A DNA stretch of 14,987 bases, from the NCBI GenBank assembly GCA_043758125.1, contig JAYVOC010000264.1:1-14987 (forward strand), written 5' to 3'. The notes beneath the pieces are model-generated. The model was not told the DNA's origin, did not search any database, and saw only the letters and a program-made list of their open reading frames with translations. The stretch's first letter is position 1. Each line of letters begins with the position of its first letter. Position numbers and translations under genes: made by a program. The DNA is from JANXSD01 sp043758125 (lineage in GTDB: Bacteria > Bacteroidota > Bacteroidia > AKYH767-A > OLB10). This document shows positions 14,917-14,987 of this stretch, in pieces.

Positions 14917-14935
14917 TTTTCTTTCAATTATAAAT

Positions 14936-14982
14936 AATCCTTTCAGAAGTTTAATCACTTCTGAAAGGATTGTTTATTTTCT
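14936..14982 (+). terminator. Strong Rho-independent terminator after the S74/T9SS gene
   Basis: AATCCTTTCAGAAGT (14936-14950) is the perfect 15-base reverse complement of ACTTCTGAAAGGATT (14957-14971). The loop is six bases (TTAATC), and GTTTATTTTCTTT follows. It starts 20 bp after the stop codon. Confidence 0.93.
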
Positions 14983-14987
14983 TTACT

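Overview
The window is an AT-rich stretch of a Bacteroidota chromosome, probably from the Chitinophagales/Sphingobacteriales side. Three things point there: two proteins end in type IX secretion (T9SS) sorting domains, the suf genes are followed by a DUF2480 gene (a family I know from Bacteroidota), and the intergenic spacers carry short repeat types familiar from that phylum. No rRNA, tRNA, CRISPR array or prophage was seen.

Layout. (1) Positions 1-1768, + strand: the end of a suf iron-sulfur assembly operon, with sufS (5' end outside the window), sufE, a MIP18/DUF59 protein, then DUF2480 after a short repeat-bearing spacer. (2) 1811-3209, +: a small exported TonB-C domain protein almost abutting a long-chain polyprenyl diphosphate synthase. 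(3) 3294-4334: a REP/RAYT-like locus, in which a small HUH-type Y1 transposase is flanked by 46-48 bp-period arrays of a GC-rich mini-palindrome. There are three units on the left. On the right there are two inverted units, a palindromic turning point and further forward units. (4) 4367-6349, +: dnaG primase, overlapping tail-to-tail by 14 bp with (5) a T9SS-secreted seven-bladed propeller protein on the - strand. (6) 7578-8081: a gene-poor spacer containing nested inverted repeats. (7) 8082-10521, -: an active aldehyde dehydrogenase followed by a truncated, catalytically dead ALDH-like protein. Together they look like a split version of the two-domain ALDH16 enzyme. (8) 10806-11645, -: an OmpA-family peptidoglycan-binding lipoprotein with its own terminator. 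(9) 11789-13375, -: a GT39/PMT-like membrane glycosyltransferase. (10) 13534-14916, +: a secreted tail-fibre-like protein with an S74 intramolecular chaperone domain and a T9SS tail, closed by a strong terminator.

Most genes are core housekeeping or envelope functions. The accessory features most worth a second look are the transposase with its arrays, the split ALDH16-like pair, the combination of S74 and T9SS domains, the cysteine pattern of DUF2480, and the structured spacer at 7.7-7.93 kb. Family names come from motifs recognised by eye; no database search was run.
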